DNA of 64,000 bases from Bacillus sp. FJAT-27445. Lineage in GTDB: Bacteria; Bacillota; Bacilli; Bacillales; Cytobacillaceae. Below the pieces are notes generated by a model that did no database searches, was not told the origin of the DNA, and was given only the letters and a program-made list of their open reading frames with translations. The stretch lies in contig NZ_LMTI01000003.1 in NCBI RefSeq assembly GCF_001510665.1, positions 97,766 through 161,765 of the forward strand, in the 5' to 3' direction. A program made the position numbers and the translations under genes. Of this stretch, positions 41,623 through 50,183 are shown one piece after another; positions within the stretch are counted from its first letter, which is position 1; each line of letters opens with the position of its first letter.

Positions 41623-42897
41623 ATGAATAAGCTTTTTAATATTCAATCGGAACAGGCCACTATCCGGACGGAAATGCTGGCCGGGCTCACCTCGTTCATG
41701 ACGGTAGCCTATATTATCGTCGTGAACGGGGCGATTTTAAGCATGGCTGGCATGCCCTACGAGGCGGTTACCCTTGCGACGGTCATCTGCTGTTTTGTCG
41801 GCTGCATGCTGATGGCGCTTTGGGCGAATTCACCGCTCATCATTGTTCCGGGGATGGGGGATAACGCATTTTTTGTTTTCACGCTTGTCCTATCGTTTGG
41901 GCTTACATGGCAACAGTCGCTTGCCGCTGTTCTATTCGCCGGGATTGCATTTTCCCTTGCAGCATTTACAAAGGGAGCCGTTGCTTTATCTCGTTCCATC
42001 CCGCAATCGATGATCCATGCCATGACCGCAGGGATAGGCCTTTTCATCGCATTCCTCGGGTTGAAAAATGGCGGTTTGATCGTTGCGAGTGAAGGCACAT
42101 TTGTTAAATTGGGCAACTTTTCGGACCCGCATGCCTTGACGACGGTTCTTACACTGCTGATTGTGCTGCCGCTTTTTCTCAGGAATGTAAAAGGGAATTT
42201 CCTGATTGGGATTATCGGTGGGACCGCAATTGGCGCATGGCTCGGCATTGTTGACTTTTCTTCCTTATGGGATTTCAGCATCTCGTTTAAAGGATATGGT
42301 TCCATTTTTGGAGCTTATGATTTTAGCCAAATTGGCACGGTGAATTTTTGGACAGCCGTATTTTCCCTTTCTATGGTAATTATTTTTCAAAACATGGGTG
42401 CACAGCTTGGAATGCTGCCTGATAAATCAAAGTTCAAGCGCTCGTTTCAGGCCAATTCGGTTTCGGTCGTGGCCGCATCACTTTTTGGCTGCAGCCCGGC
42501 GACTACCGCTGCGGAGTCAGCAACCGGTATCGCCGCAGGGGGAAGAACCGGTCTCACTTCGTTTACGGCGGGTCTTTTGTTTATCCCGGCATTGTTCCTT
42601 ATTCCGCTTTTTAAAATCATTCCGAACGAGGCAATCGCGCCTGTCCTCATTATTGTTGGCTGCCTGATGGTGCAAAGCCTAAAGCAAGTTCCGTTTGATG
42701 ACTTTACGGAAGCCTTCCCCGCTTATTTGATGCTCGCAATTATGCCGCTGACATTCAGCATTGCGAATGGGATTGCCTTTGGGTTTATCGCCTATCCGAT
42801 CGTCAAGATCGTAACCGGAAAAAGGGCGGAAGTCTCCGTAACAATGTATGTCATCGCATTTTTCTTCCTCCTATATTTCCTGCTTGGATCGCTATAA
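41623..42897 (+). CDS. NCS2-family purine permease (AzgA type, divergent)
   Basis: A 424-residue permease with about 12-13 hydrophobic segments. N-terminal TEMLAGLTSFMTVAYIIVVN and AATTAAESATGIAAGGRTGL-like motif GCSPATTAAESATGIAAGG are AzgA/PbuG marks. The first substrate loop is VPGMGDNAFFVFT, where family members normally have PGMGLNA. It resembles PbuO more than PbuG. ATG 41623 behind GAGGTGAAGG. It lies downstream of nupNOPQ. Confidence 0.85.
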   Translation: MNKLFNIQSEQATIRTEMLAGLTSFMTVAYIIVVNGAILSMAGMPYEAVTLATVICCFVGCMLMALWANSPLIIVPGMGDNAFFVFTLVLSFGLTWQQSLAAVLFAGIAFSLAAFTKGAVALSRSIPQSMIHAMTAGIGLFIAFLGLKNGGLIVASEGTFVKLGNFSDPHALTTVLTLLIVLPLFLRNVKGNFLIGIIGGTAIGAWLGIVDFSSLWDFSISFKGYGSIFGAYDFSQIGTVNFWTAVFSLSMVIIFQNMGAQLGMLPDKSKFKRSFQANSVSVVAASLFGCSPATTAAESATGIAAGGRTGLTSFTAGLLFIPALFLIPLFKIIPNEAIAPVLIIVGCLMVQSLKQVPFDDFTEAFPAYLMLAIMPLTFSIANGIAFGFIAYPIVKIVTGKRAEVSVTMYVIAFFFLLYFLLGSL

Positions 42898-43046
42898 GGA
42901 AAGCGGAGCGCCCGTTTAGCGCCGTTGGACTGGAGGGCCCCGATGGAGTTAAAAGAAAACACGATAAGCGAAAGCGACCGATGTTGACTTATCGTAGCGA
43001 GGGGACCAAAGCACACTAGGCGCTGGGCGCTAGAGCTAGACAAAGA
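42898..43046 (+). repeat. Dispersed Bacillaceae-type intergenic repeat
   Basis: Starts AGGAAAGCGGAGCGCCCG and ends GGCGCTGGGCGCTAGAGC-TAGACA, with CGATAAGCGAAAGCGACC inside. The two ends can partly pair (GCGCCC/GGGCGC). I recall closely related sequences scattered between genes in several Bacillus and Geobacillus genomes. No coding frame. Confidence 0.55.
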
Positions 43047-43088
43047 AAGACAGCCGGTTTGCGATGGGGCGCGGCTGTCTTTTTTTGC
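43046..43088 (+). terminator. Terminator after the NCS2 gene and the repeat
   Basis: AGACAGCCG / CGGCTGTCT stem followed by seven Ts. Confidence 0.85.
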
Positions 43089-43183
43089 GTGAATTTGGGT
43101 GAGAAGGTTGCTTAAGTGCTTTTTGTTCGTTTATGGTGAGACGACTGGTTGCTTTGACAAAGATGAATATCAATTAATGATAA

Positions 43184-43227
43184 AAACACGAACAATAATC
43201 ATTGACTCAAGTCCAATATTCGCTTAT
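43184..43227 (+). promoter_or_regulatory. PurR operator (two PurBoxes) over the pbuG promoter
   Basis: AAACACGAACAATA (43184-43197) and, on the other strand, ATAAGCGAATATTG (43214-43227) fit the PurBox consensus around CGAAC and are 16 nt apart in inverted orientation, as in B. subtilis. TTGACT (43203) and TATTAT (43226) with a 17-nt spacer form the promoter that they cover. Confidence 0.7.
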
Positions 43228-43305
43228 TATTACATGTGGTTCTGTTATATGAAAAAATTCTTCCCCATTTTACAATGGGACTTTGTATGTTTATAGGAGG
43301 ACATT

Positions 43306-44589
43306 ATGGAACGCCTATTCAAGCTGAAGGAACTAAAGACTAATGCAAAAACCGAGGTTGTTGCGGGCATGACCACATTCATGGCCATGGCGTATATCAT
43401 AGTTGTAAACCCAGCTATCCTTTCATCCGCCGGTGTTCCATTTAATCAGGTATTCACGGCAACTATTATTGCCGCAGTCACTGGTACACTAATTATGGCG
43501 CTGTTTGCAAACTACCCGATTGCAATTGCGCCAGGTATGGGGCTGAACGCTTATTTTGCCAGTGTTGTCGCGACTCAGGGCGTCAGTTACCAGATTGTAT
43601 TCGGAACAGTTTTTTTGGCCGGGGTAATCTTCCTGCTGCTATCGTTAACGAAGCTCCGCGAAATGCTGATCGAATCAATTCCAGAATCGTTGAAGCACGC
43701 CATTACGTCCGGTATTGGCTTGTTCATCGCCTTCCTCGGGCTGAAGATGGCGGGAATTGTCGCTGGCAATAAAGAAACATTGGTTTCAATTGGCAACCTT
43801 CATGACAAGGGAACGATTTTAGCGATTGTTGGTTTGTTTGTAACCCTTATCCTGCTTGCGCGAAAGATTAAGGGTGCGTTATTTATAGGAATGCTTGTAA
43901 CAGCGATTATTGGCTATTTCATGGGCATGCTTAAACTGAACGGTGTTGTTTCAGCACCGCCGCCGCTTGTATTCTTCGATATGGATATTTCCGGTGTTTT
44001 CTCGAACGGCTTGTTTACGGTGGTATTCGCATTCCTGTTAGTGACAATCTTTGATACAACGGGAACACTGATTGGAGTTACCGAGCAGGCAGGATTCATG
44101 AAAAATGGAAAGCTGCCGAGGGCAAAAGCCGCCCTAAGCGCAGATGCCATTGCGACTACGGTCGGTGCGGCACTTGGGACAAGCCCATCTACTGCCTATA
44201 TTGAATCGTCAACCGGTGTTGCGGCAGGCGGGCGTTCCGGGCTCACAGCTTTGACAACGGGCACCCTTATCCTTGCTGCTTTGTTCTTCTCACCGCTCGT
44301 TTCCGCGATTGCTTCTTTGCCGGCGATTACCGCGCCTGCCTTAATCATTGTCGGCTGTTACATGATGGAAGGTCTGGCAAAGATCAACTGGCGTGAACTC
44401 GATGAGGCATTCCCAGCCTTCATCACCATTCTTGCGATGCCGCTGACATCAAGCATTGCAACAGGGATTGCCCTTGGCTTTATCACCTATCCGATTATCA
44501 AACTGGTAAGCGGAAAGGGCAGGAGCGTTCACGCGCTAATTTATGTATTTGGTATCCTGTTTGCAGTTCAATTGTTCTTCTTTTCCTAA
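43306..44589 (+). CDS. pbuG: NCS2-family hypoxanthine/guanine permease PbuG-like
   Basis: A 427-residue permease with about 12 hydrophobic segments: KTEVVAGMTTFMAMAYIIVV, IAPGMGLNAYFA, FDTTGTLIGVTEQAG and GTSPSTAYIESSTGVAAGG. All AzgA/PbuG signatures are intact. It imports hypoxanthine and guanine by proton symport. ATAGGAGG ribosome binding site. A PurR operator lies upstream, but I see no guanine riboswitch. Confidence 0.9.
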   Translation: MERLFKLKELKTNAKTEVVAGMTTFMAMAYIIVVNPAILSSAGVPFNQVFTATIIAAVTGTLIMALFANYPIAIAPGMGLNAYFASVVATQGVSYQIVFGTVFLAGVIFLLLSLTKLREMLIESIPESLKHAITSGIGLFIAFLGLKMAGIVAGNKETLVSIGNLHDKGTILAIVGLFVTLILLARKIKGALFIGMLVTAIIGYFMGMLKLNGVVSAPPPLVFFDMDISGVFSNGLFTVVFAFLLVTIFDTTGTLIGVTEQAGFMKNGKLPRAKAALSADAIATTVGAALGTSPSTAYIESSTGVAAGGRSGLTALTTGTLILAALFFSPLVSAIASLPAITAPALIIVGCYMMEGLAKINWRELDEAFPAFITILAMPLTSSIATGIALGFITYPIIKLVSGKGRSVHALIYVFGILFAVQLFFFS

Positions 44590-44638
44590 GCCTGTTTTCC
44601 GGCCGCTTTCGAGTGTGCCGGATCAGGCTTTTTTTAAT
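44586..44638 (+). terminator. Terminator after pbuG
   Basis: AAGCCTG-CCGG / CCGG-CAGGCTT stem, then TTTTTTT. Confidence 0.85.
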
Positions 44639-44661
44639 CATATTATATTTTTCATCCCAAC

Positions 44662-44885
44662 TGAGTCCAAATCACCCCTGTATTCGGACCGTGCCATGTT
44701 TTCTTCCCTCTCTTTGTCCGAATCACTCCTGTATTCGGACAGAGTTTTGTTGTTTCGTCCTCTCTTTGTCCGAATCACCCTTGTATTCGGACAGAGTTTT
44801 GTTGTTTCGTCCTCTCTTTGTCCAAATCACCCCTGTATTCGGACAGTGCCAGGTTTTCTTCCCTCTCTTTGTCCGAATCATCCTT
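44662..44885. repeat. Tandem array of 51/52-nt hairpin repeats (array 2)
   Basis: Units begin at 44666, 44717, 44769, 44821 and 44872 (51, 52, 52, 51 nt apart). Each has TCCGAAT (or TCCAAAT) and ATTCGGA arms 9 nt apart, then a pyrimidine-rich linker ending CCTCTCTTTG. Frames across it are repetitive and unlike proteins. The sequence differs from array 1 but the unit length is the same. Confidence 0.8.
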
Positions 44886-45060
44886 CTATAACTTTCGATC
44901 CCACAGCCGTTTTTCTTCATCTGTCCTAATTAATTCATCCTACAGATATTCCTTCATTATTCGACAAATATTAATAATTAAATCTTATGTTATTTCATAA
45001 AAACAATAACATTTTCTAAAGTTAATAGCCGTTTTATACTTAAGGGAGGAGGTGGATGAA

Positions 45061-45795
45061 ATGGAAATTATTATAATTTTTTTCGTTGGAATCTGTGCGA
45101 CCACAATTGGCACACTGGCAGGTGGCGGTGGTCTGATAAGCCTCCCGGCAATGCTTTTGCTAGGCATGCCTGCCCATTCTGCAATCGGGGCGAATAAAGT
45201 ATCAAATACAATCAGCTCGTTCTCAAGCTTTTTCCATCTATACCGTACGAAGCGGATTACCTGGAAGGAAGCGTATTGGATTATGCCAATCAGCATTCTG
45301 GGAGGAATGAGCGGCGGGTTTCTTGCGTCAAGGATACCTGAGGAAAACATGATGATTCTTGCACTTATTCTATTAATCTTTGCCTTTATAGCATCATTTA
45401 TTGGAAAAGGAGATTTTAAAGGGAGCGAGCCCTTAAAAATGAACAAAGTAAGTGTCCCAGGGCTTTATGGAATTGGTATATATGACGGACTTTTTGGTCC
45501 CGGGCAGGGGACGTTGATGCTCTACCTGTTCGGCAATCTGAACATTTCCTATCTCCGGGCTGTCGGCTTCGTGCGGTTGGCCACTTTTTCAAGCTGCATT
45601 GGGGCGGCTGCTATGTATATTGCTTCAGGTAAAATTATTTGGCCGATGACGCTCGCCCTTATGCTTGGGTCGGTAACAGGTGCGCAGCTGGGCGTCAGGA
45701 TTGCCGAAAAACTGAAGCCGCAATTTGTAAAACCAATCCTCCGGGTCGCCACAGTTGCGGTGATCATTCAGGTTTTTGTAAAGGCCCTTCATTAA
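45061..45795 (+). CDS. TauE/SafE-family anion exporter
   Basis: A 244-residue membrane protein with seven to eight hydrophobic segments. TauE/SafE marks: GTLAGGGGLISLPAMLLLGM near the N-terminus and GIYDGLFGPGQGTLML in the second half, the two inverted-repeat signatures. Family members export sulfite, sulfoacetate or similar anions. ATG 45061 follows GGAGGAGGTGG. Single gene. Confidence 0.87.
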   Translation: MEIIIIFFVGICATTIGTLAGGGGLISLPAMLLLGMPAHSAIGANKVSNTISSFSSFFHLYRTKRITWKEAYWIMPISILGGMSGGFLASRIPEENMMILALILLIFAFIASFIGKGDFKGSEPLKMNKVSVPGLYGIGIYDGLFGPGQGTLMLYLFGNLNISYLRAVGFVRLATFSSCIGAAAMYIASGKIIWPMTLALMLGSVTGAQLGVRIAEKLKPQFVKPILRVATVAVIIQVFVKALH

Positions 45796-45881
45796 TGGTG
45801 CAAACTCTTTACCGCTATCATGATCAAAAATACCCTGAAAAATATGGCTGCATATTTTACAAAAAATTTGGGGCTAAGTTA

Positions 45882-45909
45882 TTGACAGTTTTCAAACCGG
45901 TATGATAAA
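45882..45909 (+). promoter_or_regulatory. Sigma-A promoter of htpG
   Basis: TTGACA (45882-45887), 16-nt spacer, GATAAA (45904-45909). The CIRCE starts about 12 nt downstream. Confidence 0.6.
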
Positions 45910-45921
45910 TAAATAGTGGGA

Positions 45922-45948
45922 TTAGCACTCACATTATAAGAGTGCTAA
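45922..45948 (+). promoter_or_regulatory. CIRCE element (HrcA operator)
   Basis: TTAGCACTC-N9-GAGTGCTAA, an exact match to the CIRCE consensus, between the promoter and the htpG start. HrcA bound here would repress htpG until heat shock. Confidence 0.95.
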
Positions 45949-45985
45949 AATAAATATGGACATGCACTGGAAAGGGGATATGACT

Positions 45986-47866
45986 ATGGAAAAGAAACAG
46001 TTCCAGGCCGAGTCGAAAAGGCTTTTGGAAATGATGATAAACTCTATCTATACAAAGCGGGAAGTTTTTTTGCGCGAGCTGATTTCCAATGCCAGCGATG
46101 CGATTGACAAGATTTACTACAAAGCGCTGACAGATGATTCGCTTGTTTTCGATAAAGATAATTACTACATAAAAATTGTGCCGGATAAAGAAAGCCGGAC
46201 CTTGAGGGTCATCGATACCGGTATCGGGATGACGAAGGAAGAGCTCGAAACAAACCTGGGCATTATTGCGAAGAGCGGATCGCTCGCATTTAAAAAAGAA
46301 ACGGAGCTAAAGGATGGCCATGACATTATCGGCCAGTTTGGTGTCGGGTTCTATGCGGCCTTCATGGCAGCGGATGTCGTGACTGTGATAAGCAAGGCCC
46401 TTGGCAGCGAAGAAGCGTACAAGTGGGAGTCCACCGGAACGGACGGATATACGATTGAGCCGGCCGAAAAGGACGGCGTGGGCACGGAAGTTATTTTGAA
46501 AATTAAAGAAAATTCCGAAGACGAGAACTACGACGAGTTCCTTGAGGAATACAGCCTGAAGACGATTGTCAAAAAATACTCCGACTTCATCCGCTATCCG
46601 ATTAAAATGGACGTCAGCACAAGCAGGAAAAAAGAAGGCGGTGATGACGAGTGGGAGACTGTCAACGAAGAGCAGACGGTCAACAGCATGGTGCCGATTT
46701 GGAGAAAGAACAAAAGCGAGCTGACCGACGAGGATTACACGAATTTTTACAATGAAAAGCATTATGGTTTCGACAAGCCGCTGAAGCACATCCATATCAG
46801 CGTCGATGGGGCAGTCCGCTACAATGCCATCCTGTTCATTCCGGAAAGCATTCCGTTCGATTACTACTCGAAGGAATTTGAAAAGGGCTTGGAGCTGTAT
46901 TCCAACGGTGTCCTAATCATGAACAAATGCGCGGACCTGCTTCCAGACCATTTCAGCTTTGTAAAAGGGATGGTCGATTCTGAGGATTTGTCCTTGAACA
47001 TTTCGAGGGAAATGCTGCAGCACGACCGCCAACTGAAGCTGATTGCCAAGAATATTAGCAAGAAGATTAAGAGCGAGCTGCTCGCCATCCTGAAGGACGA
47101 CCGTGAGAAGTATGAAAAATTCTATCAATCGTTCGGCCGCCAGCTGAAGTATGGCGTCTACAGCGATTTTGGCACACATAAGGAAACACTGCAGGATCTG
47201 TTGATGTTCCATTCCTCAAAAGAGAAGAAGCTTGTCACGCTCGATGAATACGTTTCGCGGATGCCGGAGGACCAGAAGTATATTTACTATGCGGCTGGAG
47301 AATCGGTTGAGCGCCTCGAAAAGCTTCCTCAGGCCGAGCTTGTGTCCGAAAAGGGATATGAAATCCTTTATTTCACCGAGGACATCGATGAGTTCGCAAT
47401 TCGCATGCTGATGAATTATAAGGAAAAGGAATTCAAGTCGATTGCAAGCGGCGACCTCGGGATTGAATCGGAAGAGGAAAAGAAGGAAGCCGAGATTGAA
47501 GCAGAGGAAAACAAAGAGCTGTTTGATGCAATGAAGGGCATTCTTTCCGGAAAAGTAAAGGATGTGAGGATTTCCAAGCGCCTCAAGTCCCATCCGGTCT
47601 GCCTGGCAAGCGAGGGTGACCTGACGATCGAAATGGAAAAAATCCTCCGTCAGATGCCGAACAGCCAGGATGTAAAAGCGGAGAAAATCCTTGAATTCAA
47701 TCCAAACCACGAGGTATTCCAGTCGCTGAAGGATGCGCTCGGGAAAGACAAGGAGAAACTGGCCCTTTATACAAATCTGCTTTACAACCAGGCACTCCTG
47801 ATTGAAGGGCTGCCAGTCCAGGATCCAGTCGAATTTACGAATGATATCTGCAAGATCATGATCTAA
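45986..47866 (+). CDS. htpG: Molecular chaperone HtpG (Hsp90)
   Basis: A 626-residue Hsp90. N-terminal GHKL ATPase: [38 protein letters not shown]. Middle domain: [20 protein letters not shown] and [14 protein letters not shown]-terminal dimerisation domain with [18 protein letters not shown]. There is no organellar or ER tail. ATG 45986 is 8 nt after AAAGGGG. It is controlled by CIRCE, unlike B. subtilis htpG. Confidence 0.95.
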   Translation: MEKKQFQAESKRLLEMMINSIYTKREVFLRELISNASDAIDKIYYKALTDDSLVFDKDNYYIKIVPDKESRTLRVIDTGIGMTKEELETNLGIIAKSGSLAFKKETELKDGHDIIGQFGVGFYAAFMAADVVTVISKALGSEEAYKWESTGTDGYTIEPAEKDGVGTEVILKIKENSEDENYDEFLEEYSLKTIVKKYSDFIRYPIKMDVSTSRKKEGGDDEWETVNEEQTVNSMVPIWRKNKSELTDEDYTNFYNEKHYGFDKPLKHIHISVDGAVRYNAILFIPESIPFDYYSKEFEKGLELYSNGVLIMNKCADLLPDHFSFVKGMVDSEDLSLNISREMLQHDRQLKLIAKNISKKIKSELLAILKDDREKYEKFYQSFGRQLKYGVYSDFGTHKETLQDLLMFHSSKEKKLVTLDEYVSRMPEDQKYIYYAAGESVERLEKLPQAELVSEKGYEILYFTEDIDEFAIRMLMNYKEKEFKSIASGDLGIESEEEKKEAEIEAEENKELFDAMKGILSGKVKDVRISKRLKSHPVCLASEGDLTIEMEKILRQMPNSQDVKAEKILEFNPNHEVFQSLKDALGKDKEKLALYTNLLYNQALLIEGLPVQDPVEFTNDICKIMI

Positions 47867-47953
47867 AGGGGAAAATCTTGCCGGGAAAAGTTGTTTGACG
47901 TTTGAGCGCCTTTTCTGTAACATATGAAAAGGAAATGAATACCCGTGCCTTAC

Positions 47954-47994
47954 GGGAGAGGTTCATAGCTGATACCCTCTATAAAAAACTATGG
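47954..47994 (+). promoter_or_regulatory. preQ1-I riboswitch
   Basis: AGAGGTTCATAGCTGATACC, CTCT and ATAAAAAACTA follow the small type I aptamer: an AGAGG/CCTCT stem, then an A-rich tail that makes the pseudoknot. A terminator follows and then queF, the expected gene. Confidence 0.93.
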
Positions 47995-48008
47995 ATACAT
48001 GACCATCT

Positions 48009-48040
48009 GCCATGTCCATAATCGGACATGGCTTTTTTAC
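48009..48040 (+). terminator. Expression-platform terminator of the preQ1 riboswitch
   Basis: GCCATGTCC / GGACATGGC stem, loop ATAATC, then TTTTTT. Confidence 0.88.
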
Positions 48041-48124
48041 TGGTTATTTCCTTTGTTTTTCATAGATTTATTAGCAAAACTCTCTTGTAAAAGGAGCGGG
48101 ATACTTTTACAAGGGGGTTTTTTT

Positions 48125-48625
48125 ATGTCTGGACGAAGCCATGAGGAAGGTTTGAAGGATTTAACGCTATTGGGCAACCAAGGGACCCAATATGCGTTTC
48201 AATATGCGCCCGAAGTTTTGGAGGCTGTCGACAATCTCCACACAAACAGGGATTATTTCGTCAAATTTAATTGCCCTGAATTTACAAGCCTGTGCCCGCT
48301 GACCAATCAGCCCGATTTTGCCACCATGTATATTTCATATATTCCGGATAAGAAAATTGTTGAGAGCAAATCGCTCAAGCTTTATCTTTTTAGTTTCCGG
48401 AATCACGGCGACTTTCATGAGGACTGCGTAAATATCATCATGAATGACCTGATTAAGCTGCTAGACCCGCGCTATATCGAGGTTTGGGGCAAGTTCACGC
48501 CAAGGGGAGGCATTTCCATTGATCCGTGGTGCAACTATGGGAAGCCAGGGACGAAATATGAGGAAATGGCCAATTTCCGCCTAATGAACCATGATATTTA
48601 CCCTGAAAAAATCGACAACAGGTAA
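48125..48625 (+). CDS. queF: preQ0 reductase QueF
   Basis: A 166-residue type I Que[14 protein letters not shown] with the catalytic Cys (about residue 56), the [20 protein letters not shown] motif, and [14 protein letters not shown]. It reduces 7-cyano-7-deazaguanine to preQ1 with NADPH in queuosine synthesis. The rest of the pathway is not in the window. ATG 48125 follows AAGGGGG. Confidence 0.95.
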   Translation: MSGRSHEEGLKDLTLLGNQGTQYAFQYAPEVLEAVDNLHTNRDYFVKFNCPEFTSLCPLTNQPDFATMYISYIPDKKIVESKSLKLYLFSFRNHGDFHEDCVNIIMNDLIKLLDPRYIEVWGKFTPRGGISIDPWCNYGKPGTKYEEMANFRLMNHDIYPEKIDNR

Positions 48626-48667
48626 GAGAAAAAAGAGGGGACAGGCGGGGCGGTTGTGCTAGATTCA

Positions 48668-48714
48668 TAAAAAAGAACTCCGCCATGCTTCGATAGGCGG
48701 AGTTCTTTTTAAAT
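48668..48714. terminator. Bidirectional terminator between queF and the subtilase
   Basis: AAAAGAACTCCGCC / GGCGGAGTTCTTTT stem with A- and T-runs. Confidence 0.85.
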
Positions 48715-48715
48715 T

Positions 48716-50050
48716 CTATTGTAAAGATGAAGCTTTTTTCACAGCTTCATACGCGTTTACATAGCCCGCACCAACTTCGTGGTACTGATAACCAGGCATC
48801 GGCTCAGCGGTTTGTGCCAGAAAATCAAGTGCTTCCCCAGGTGTAAGGTCCGGCTTTGCTTCCTTCATGAGGGCAACGACCCCGGAAATATGCGGAGCTG
48901 CCATGCTTGTGCCGCTTGAAGTTGTATAGAACAGCAAATGTTCAGGGTCAATATACGAAATGTCCGTTGTCGTTCCGAGCACATTCATGACGAGGCCAGT
49001 TGAAGACCTGGTCGCAACGATGTCCACTCCGGGAGCAGTAATATCAGGGTGGAGGAACGCATCCCCTGCCACGCCGCGTGATGAAAAGTCAGCCAGCTGC
49101 TTATCCTTTGTACCGGCAGCAACACTGATCACCCATGGTGCTGCTGAATAAGGATTCAAAGTATTGTCCCCAGGGCCTTCATTGCCCGCTGCGAAAACAA
49201 CTGTCATCCCGGCATCGTGGGCGGTTTTCGAAGCTACGTTAATTGGGTCGTTCGGTGAGTAGTCGCCAGTTGTGCCCCAGCTGTTGCTGATGATATCAAT
49301 TCCGTAATTGTCTTTGTTTTTTATGGCATAATCAAAGGCTTCAAGCGACCACAAAATGTTGATTCCTTCACCTACGCCAAGGCCGACGAGTTTTGCATCT
49401 GGCGCAACCCCTTTATATAGACCGGTGCTCGCAGTGCCGCTTCCGGCAATGGTTCCGGCTACATGTGTGCCATGGCCTGAGGAGGTATCAGTATTAACAA
49501 CGTTCTCAAGGTAAAGCGGTGAATTACCAAAAAGATTACCGACTACAAACTTTACGTTCTGAACAACTTTTTCACCGAATTTCAAATCTTGGTGGGTCGC
49601 ATCAATTCCGCTGTCAATGACGGCGATGGTGACTCCCTTCCCAGTATAGCCAAGTTCGTTCCAAACTGATTCAGCACCAATCAGCTGGCGGCTGTCGCGA
49701 AGGAAGTACTGAAGCTCCTTATTTTCATAGACTGAGAGAATATTCGTTGATGAGAGAAGGAGGGTGGTCAAGGCAGCAATTTTGCCTTTAACTGCAATCA
49801 TCGGCAGGTTTTCAAACGTTTTTGTTTCAAAGCCAAGAGCCTTTAAAAGCTTGATGTCTGAGAGGGCTGGAGTCTTTTTGTAGGTGATAATAGCTTCAGC
49901 CTCGCTGCCCGATAAAGTAGAGTTTAGCAGTTTTGCAATGGCGGGACTTACTTCGGCAGTAAGGCCAAGTGCCTTAGGCTGGGACGAAAAGGATGGGTTC
50001 AACAGTGTGAAAAGCAAAACAAGCAGGACAAGGAATTTGAATTTTTTCAT
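48716..50050 (-). CDS. Secreted subtilisin-like serine protease (S8)
   Basis: A 444-residue preproenzyme: signal peptide (residues ~1-28), inhibitor I9-like propeptide (~30-112), then catalytic domain with VIDSGIDATHQDL (Asp 146), GHGTHVAGTIAG (His 193), FAAGNEGPG (oxyanion Asn 290) and SSGTSMAAPHISGV (Ser 382). Triad and oxyanion residues are intact. There is no extra C-terminal domain. GGGGGTCC-type ribosome binding site on the minus strand. Confidence 0.92.
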   Translation of the reverse strand: MKKFKFLVLLVLLFTLLNPSFSSQPKALGLTAEVSPAIAKLLNSTLSGSEAEAIITYKKTPALSDIKLLKALGFETKTFENLPMIAVKGKIAALTTLLLSSTNILSVYENKELQYFLRDSRQLIGAESVWNELGYTGKGVTIAVIDSGIDATHQDLKFGEKVVQNVKFVVGNLFGNSPLYLENVVNTDTSSGHGTHVAGTIAGSGTASTGLYKGVAPDAKLVGLGVGEGINILWSLEAFDYAIKNKDNYGIDIISNSWGTTGDYSPNDPINVASKTAHDAGMTVVFAAGNEGPGDNTLNPYSAAPWVISVAAGTKDKQLADFSSRGVAGDAFLHPDITAPGVDIVATRSSTGLVMNVLGTTTDISYIDPEHLLFYTTSSGTSMAAPHISGVVALMKEAKPDLTPGEALDFLAQTAEPMPGYQYHEVGAGYVNAYEAVKKASSLQ

Positions 50051-50147
50051 AAGGACCCCCTAAATGATTTAAAATCTTACCTATTCTATTTATCCAGCAA
50101 GTTAGTTAGCAAACATATTAGAGGTTGGGAAAATTTTTAAGGGGAAA

Positions 50148-50178
50148 TAAAAAGGGCTGCCAGCGATTGGCAGCCCCG
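50148..50178 (-). terminator. Terminator after the ABC-F gene
   Basis: Minus strand GGGCTGCCA / TGGCAGCCC stem, then TTTTTATTT. Confidence 0.85.
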
Positions 50179-50183
50179 ATCCT

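Noticed and set aside
41757-42305. 182-residue minus-strand open frame opposite the NCS2 gene
   Set aside because: Shadow of a conserved permease; no start signals.
43087-43305. Guanine riboswitch before pbuG
   Set aside because: The leader after the predicted promoter is only about 70 nt and lacks the conserved purine aptamer core; a PurR operator explains the control.
44543-44929. 128-residue open frame across hairpin array 2
   Set aside because: It is a translation of the tandem repeats (ITLVFGQ-type repeats in several frames), has no ribosome binding site and no protein-like composition.
47216-47923. 235-residue minus-strand open frame opposite htpG
   Set aside because: It is antisense to a highly conserved Hsp90 gene; codon bias of htpG keeps the opposite strand open. 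No ribosome binding site or family match.
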